From Bacteroidales bacterium (GTDB lineage Bacteria; Bacteroidota; Bacteroidia; Bacteroidales; Bacteroidaceae), in assembly GCA_004552155.1 (NCBI GenBank), contig SFPF01000154.1, positions 1 through 10,427 of the forward strand: a stretch of 10,427 bases of DNA, read 5' to 3'. How positions within the stretch are numbered: the stretch's first letter is position 1; each line of letters starts with the position of its first letter. Both the position numbers and the translations under genes were made by a program. The notes below the pieces were generated by a model. It saw only the letters and a list, made by a program, of their open reading frames with translations. It was not told the origin of the DNA and ran no database searches. This document shows, piece by piece, positions 7,691 to 10,427 of this stretch.

Positions 7691-8059
7691 GACAAAAACA
7701 ATCAAAACCGCTTGTCCTGTATGGGCCTTACGGCTCGCCTTATCGGATAAACCCCGAGTCTGAAAGTCTTTCGACTTTCGTCTCGTGCTTTCTCCGCTAA
7801 GGCTGCGGTCGGTTCCCGCCCGCCCACACAGGACAAGCAAAAAACAGAAAAAAGTAAAGCATTTCGTCCTTACTATTTACAGTAAAAAGTAATCGTCCAC
7901 TTTTTTCTGTTTTTTGCTTGCGTCGTTTGAAGCGGTCGGGCATCGACCGCAGCCGCAGGGATTAATGGCGAGCGAAAGCTCTGCTTTCATGCTCGGCGTT
8001 AAGCCTGGCGGCGTGCCCTTGGACTTCAAACGATGCAAGCGGTTTTTATGGTTTTTGTC
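7691..8059. repeat. nested palindromic element B (large four-arm foldback)
   Basis: The 458 bases between dnaB and the lipoprotein gene are mostly this structure. The outer arms 7691-7714 and 8036-8059 are complementary at 22 of 24 positions. A central hairpin pairs 7834-7855 with 7899-7920 perfectly over 22 bp, around a 43-base loop. On each side is a lobe closed by its own stem: 7711-7720 with 7828-7837 (10 of 10), and 7917-7932 with 8024-8039 (15 of 16). All four stems meet at CTTG or CAAG. Smaller hairpins sit inside the lobes at 7762-7779, 7932-7950 and 7970-7994. The two lobes are diverged inverted copies of each other; for example, GCTGCGGTCG in the left lobe at about 7802 recurs inverted at about 7945. 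I see no real coding frame. Possible roles are a mobile palindrome, a structured RNA or a boundary element; none is shown. Confidence 0.82.
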
Positions 8060-8091
8060 AAAACTTATAACATATTCAACCCATAGGTTAT

Positions 8092-9531
8092 TTATTCCCC
8101 CGCCTGCCTTTCGTAGCAGCCCATATCGGGCGCTTCGTCGGCGAGGCGGTTTTTGCCCAGGCGGTCTTCGGGATAGGTGAGCGCGGAAAGTTCAGCGTTG
8201 GCCTTGTTGAGCGCGCGCGAGGAGGACGAAAGGTTGAATTTGTAAATCAGCCGGGCATCGTCGAAAGCAGGCTCGAAACCGGCGGCGCGGTCGGCAGAGG
8301 TGCGTCCGTCCATGAGCCGCTCGTCTGCGTAAGGCGGCGTATTGAGTAGGCAGTTGAAGAAGCGGTACTCGAAAGCGTCCTCCGTGTAAGCCGAGTGGTT
8401 GCCCATAATATCGTCGTCCTTATTGCCCGTCACGATGCAGTTGATAAAGTCGAGGCGTTCGAGCGGCGTGCGTTGCTCTCCGAGATAGTTGGAGAAGTCG
8501 AGCGCCACACCGTAGCCGCCCGTAAAGGGGTAGAAGCGGGCGATGGTGCAGTGGGCAAACGTGTTGTCGCCGCCGTGCAGTTCCACGCAGTTGCCGCCGG
8601 CGTTCGTGATTTGGCAGTTGCCCACGTAGATGTTCGCCATCGTGGCGGTGAAGCAGTTGTTTGTGGCGTTGTGCAGGATAGAGTTTTCCATCACGAGCTT
8701 CTCGCGCGTCAGGTCGTCGCCCGCTTCGAGCGTCAGTCCCGTCTTGGAACTGTGCAGGTCGAGGTAGTTGATGTAATTGCCGTAGCTTTGCGCTTTCAGC
8801 GTCACGCCGCCCCATTGTCCCGGCACGCGGTCATAGGGCTGCCCCTCAAACATATTCTCGAAGCGGTCGCCGCGCATCACTACGGGCTTGTCCAGCGTGC
8901 CGAGCACGAGCAGCGTGCCGTAGACGATGAGCCGCGCCTCGCCGTGAAAGTAAAGCCTTGCGCCGGCAGGCAGCGTGAGCGTCGCGCCCTCTGCCACTAC
9001 GAGGCTGTCCTTGATGTGGTAGGGGCGGGCGGCATCGAGCGTGCGGTCGTCCGTAATCGGCGTGCTCGGCAGATTGATGACCGACTGCCCCGTGGCGGTG
9101 AGCTTCACCTTTTGCGCCGCGCCGCCGCCCGTCTGGAACACGAGGTAGTCCTCATGGCGCACCGGCTCGTCCGTGTCGAGTTGCGGCGTGTTGGCAAAAA
9201 GGTAAATCATGATGCTGTCCTTACCCATCACTTCAAAGTCCGTTGCGCTGCCGCCCGCGAGCGGCGTGCCGTCTACATTCACCTTGAAGGCCGAGCCTGC
9301 GCCGCCTTCGAGGTAGACGCTCGGCAGGGCAATGGTCTTATCGGTGGGGTTGTAGGCAGTGAGGCGCACCGTTCCCGTAGGCATTCCGCTCACGATGGTG
9401 TCAAACGCCACGGAGTCTGCCGAGAAATAAAGGCGGTCGTCGGGCGATGTGGACACGTCCTCGTCCGAAAGGCACGAGGCGAGGGAGCAGAGCAGCAGGG
9501 ACAATAATATAATAATGGGTAGTGGGCGCAT
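8092..9531 (-). CDS. secreted lipoprotein with predicted parallel beta-helix, function unknown
   Basis: The protein has 479 residues when started at the ATG at 9531. This start is chosen because it gives a clean lipoprotein signal, MRPLPIIILLSLLLCSLASC, with Cys20 as the likely lipid-bearing residue. An upstream in-frame ATG at 9603 would add 24 residues without signal character. An immunoglobulin-like stretch follows at about 28-135 (SVAFDTIVSGMPTGTVRLTAYNP). From about 165 comes repetitive sequence suggesting a right-handed beta-helix (LVVAEGATLTLPAGARLYFHG, VPGQWGGV, MENSILHNATNNCFTA, INCIVTGN). Similar lipoproteins are common in Bacteroidales and usually annotated as hypothetical or choice-of-anchor proteins. 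No catalytic motif of a known polysaccharide lyase or hydrolase could be assigned. A carbohydrate-related or cell-surface role is a guess from the fold. It lies 74 bases after pepD; its stop is followed 32 bases later by palindromic element B. Confidence 0.83.
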   Translation of the reverse strand: MRPLPIIILLSLLLCSLASCLSDEDVSTSPDDRLYFSADSVAFDTIVSGMPTGTVRLTAYNPTDKTIALPSVYLEGGAGSAFKVNVDGTPLAGGSATDFEVMGKDSIMIYLFANTPQLDTDEPVRHEDYLVFQTGGGAAQKVKLTATGQSVINLPSTPITDDRTLDAARPYHIKDSLVVAEGATLTLPAGARLYFHGEARLIVYGTLLVLGTLDKPVVMRGDRFENMFEGQPYDRVPGQWGGVTLKAQSYGNYINYLDLHSSKTGLTLEAGDDLTREKLVMENSILHNATNNCFTATMANIYVGNCQITNAGGNCVELHGGDNTFAHCTIARFYPFTGGYGVALDFSNYLGEQRTPLERLDFINCIVTGNKDDDIMGNHSAYTEDAFEYRFFNCLLNTPPYADERLMDGRTSADRAAGFEPAFDDARLIYKFNLSSSSRALNKANAELSALTYPEDRLGKNRLADEAPDMGCYERQAGE

Positions 9532-9558
9532 AGAGCGTTGTAAAAGCCGGGGCGCATC

Positions 9559-9585
9559 GCCTGCGCCCTTTCTCGGTACGCAGGC
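9559..9585. other. short inverted repeat between pepD and the lipoprotein gene
   Basis: GCCTGCG at 9559-9565 pairs perfectly with CGCAGGC at 9579-9585 around a 13-base loop, inside the 74-base gap between the pepD stop and the lipoprotein start. There is no T run after it on the minus strand, so it does not look like a normal terminator. It could reduce read-through or protect the mRNA, or be chance in GC-rich DNA. Confidence 0.35.
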
Positions 9586-9605
9586 AACGCGCTTCCGTTG
9601 CATTT

Positions 9606-10427
9606 TTATTTATTAGGAATATTTACAAGAATGTCGAGCAGATGATCCCAAACCATTTGCACGGTGGGGATAAGCAGACGCTCGTCGGGCGAATGTACGC
9701 CGCGCAGCGTGGGCCCGAAGCTCACCATGTCGAGGTGGGGATATTTCTCGCTGAACAGGCCGCACTCCAAGCCGGCATGTATGGCGAGGATTTTCGGCTC
9801 CTTGCCAAACAGGCGCTTGTAGCTTTCCTCGGCAATCTTCACGATGACGCTGTTGGGGTTCATCTTCCAGCCGGGATAGCCCTCGTTGGTCTCCACCTCT
9901 GCGCCGCCGAGGCGGAAGGCCGCGCGGATTACTTCGGCCATGTACTCGCACGCGCTGCCCACGCTGCTGCGCTGGCTTGTGGTTACCTCCACGATGCCGT
10001 CGAGTTTGTGTATGCTCGCAAGGTTTGAAGACGTTTCAACCAGCCAGTCTAAGTCTTGGCTCATCGCGAACACGCCGTTGTGCACGGCTTGCAGCGAGAG
10101 CAGCATGGCCTGCGCCGTCTTGCGGTCGATGGCCTTGGCAGCGGCGGGCTGGCTTTCGAGGTAAAACTCCATTTCCTTTTCCGTTACGGAATATTCCTCC
10201 GCAACCTGCGCCGCCAGCACGTTGAGGTCGATGCGCATCTGCTCTTTCTCGGCAAACGGCACTGCGCACACGGCGTAGCCCTCGCGGGGAATGGCGTTGT
10301 GCAGGCCGCCGCTCTGAATGTCTACGAGGCGCAGGTCGGTCTTTTCAAGCTCCGCCATGAGATAGCGCACGAGCAGTTTGTTGGCGTTGGCGCGTTTTTT
10401 GTTGATGTCGTCGCCCGAGTGTCCGCC
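9606..10427 (-). CDS. pepD: aminoacyl-histidine dipeptidase (PepD, M20 family), 5' part cut off by the window edge
   Basis: PepD is a cytosolic zinc metallopeptidase that hydrolyses Xaa-His dipeptides such as carnosine. The visible 273 residues are the C-terminal part of a protein of usually about 485. The visible frame opens with GGHSGDDINKKRANANKLL, a strongly conserved PepD stretch at the boundary to the inserted dimerisation domain. The segments VETSSNLASI, EGYPGWKMNPNS, ILAIHAGLECG and SFGPTLRGVHSPDERLLIP follow. The histidine of GVHSPDE corresponds to the C-terminal zinc ligand of the family (His461 in E. coli PepD). The N-terminal zinc ligands lie beyond the window. No internal start should be used: the frame is open through position 10427. 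The reading frame is intact with no sign of damage. Confidence 0.94.
   Translation of the reverse strand, partial: GGHSGDDINKKRANANKLLVRYLMAELEKTDLRLVDIQSGGLHNAIPREGYAVCAVPFAEKEQMRIDLNVLAAQVAEEYSVTEKEMEFYLESQPAAAKAIDRKTAQAMLLSLQAVHNGVFAMSQDLDWLVETSSNLASIHKLDGIVEVTTSQRSSVGSACEYMAEVIRAAFRLGGAEVETNEGYPGWKMNPNSVIVKIAEESYKRLFGKEPKILAIHAGLECGLFSEKYPHLDMVSFGPTLRGVHSPDERLLIPTVQMVWDHLLDILVNIPNK

Noticed and set aside
7914..8180. Plus-strand 88-residue frame inside palindromic element B
   Set aside because: It runs through the hairpin arms and into the antisense of the lipoprotein gene; its composition follows the repeats, not a protein.

Overview
The window reads as a GC-rich chromosomal stretch from a member of the Bacteroidota, order Bacteroidales, with a Prevotellaceae-like relative the best guess. 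The evidence is a TonB-dependent receptor with an N-terminal carboxypeptidase-regulatory-like domain, a beta-helix lipoprotein, Bacteroidales-type DnaB and PriA sequences, and AT-rich intergenic DNA between GC-rich genes. Every gene I can support lies on the minus strand, so the transcription order runs from high to low coordinates.

In that order the layout is: pepD (aminoacyl-histidine dipeptidase, cut by the right edge); a secreted lipoprotein with a predicted parallel beta-helix; a gene-free stretch of about 460 bases dominated by a large nested palindrome (7691-8059); dnaB (replicative helicase); a TonB-dependent outer-membrane receptor starting 3 bases after dnaB; an RluA-family pseudouridine synthase starting at the receptor's stop; a second gene-free stretch of about 260 bases with another nested palindrome (2591-2770); priA (replication-restart helicase); and a short AT-rich tail. 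dnaB, the receptor and the synthase look like one tight operon. PriA acts in reloading DnaB at stalled forks, so the two helicases are functionally linked although they sit in separate transcription units.

Two things stand out. First, both gene-free stretches hold palindromes with the same architecture and different sequence: an outer stem of about 24-30 bp encloses two self-complementary lobes on either side of a central hairpin, so each could fold as a four-way junction. In the larger one the two lobes are diverged inverted copies of each other, yet each lobe's closing stem pairs within itself using different bases. No transposase or other protein gene accompanies either element.

Second, several genes carry lesions. 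priA has a one-base frameshift and lacks about 20 residues carrying four of its eight zinc-ligand cysteines. The receptor's signal peptide is one base out of frame with its only ATG, at a run of five A. The pseudouridine synthase has no ATG, GTG or TTG that keeps its S4 domain. The two one-base problems could be sequencing or assembly errors; the in-frame zinc-site loss is harder to explain that way.
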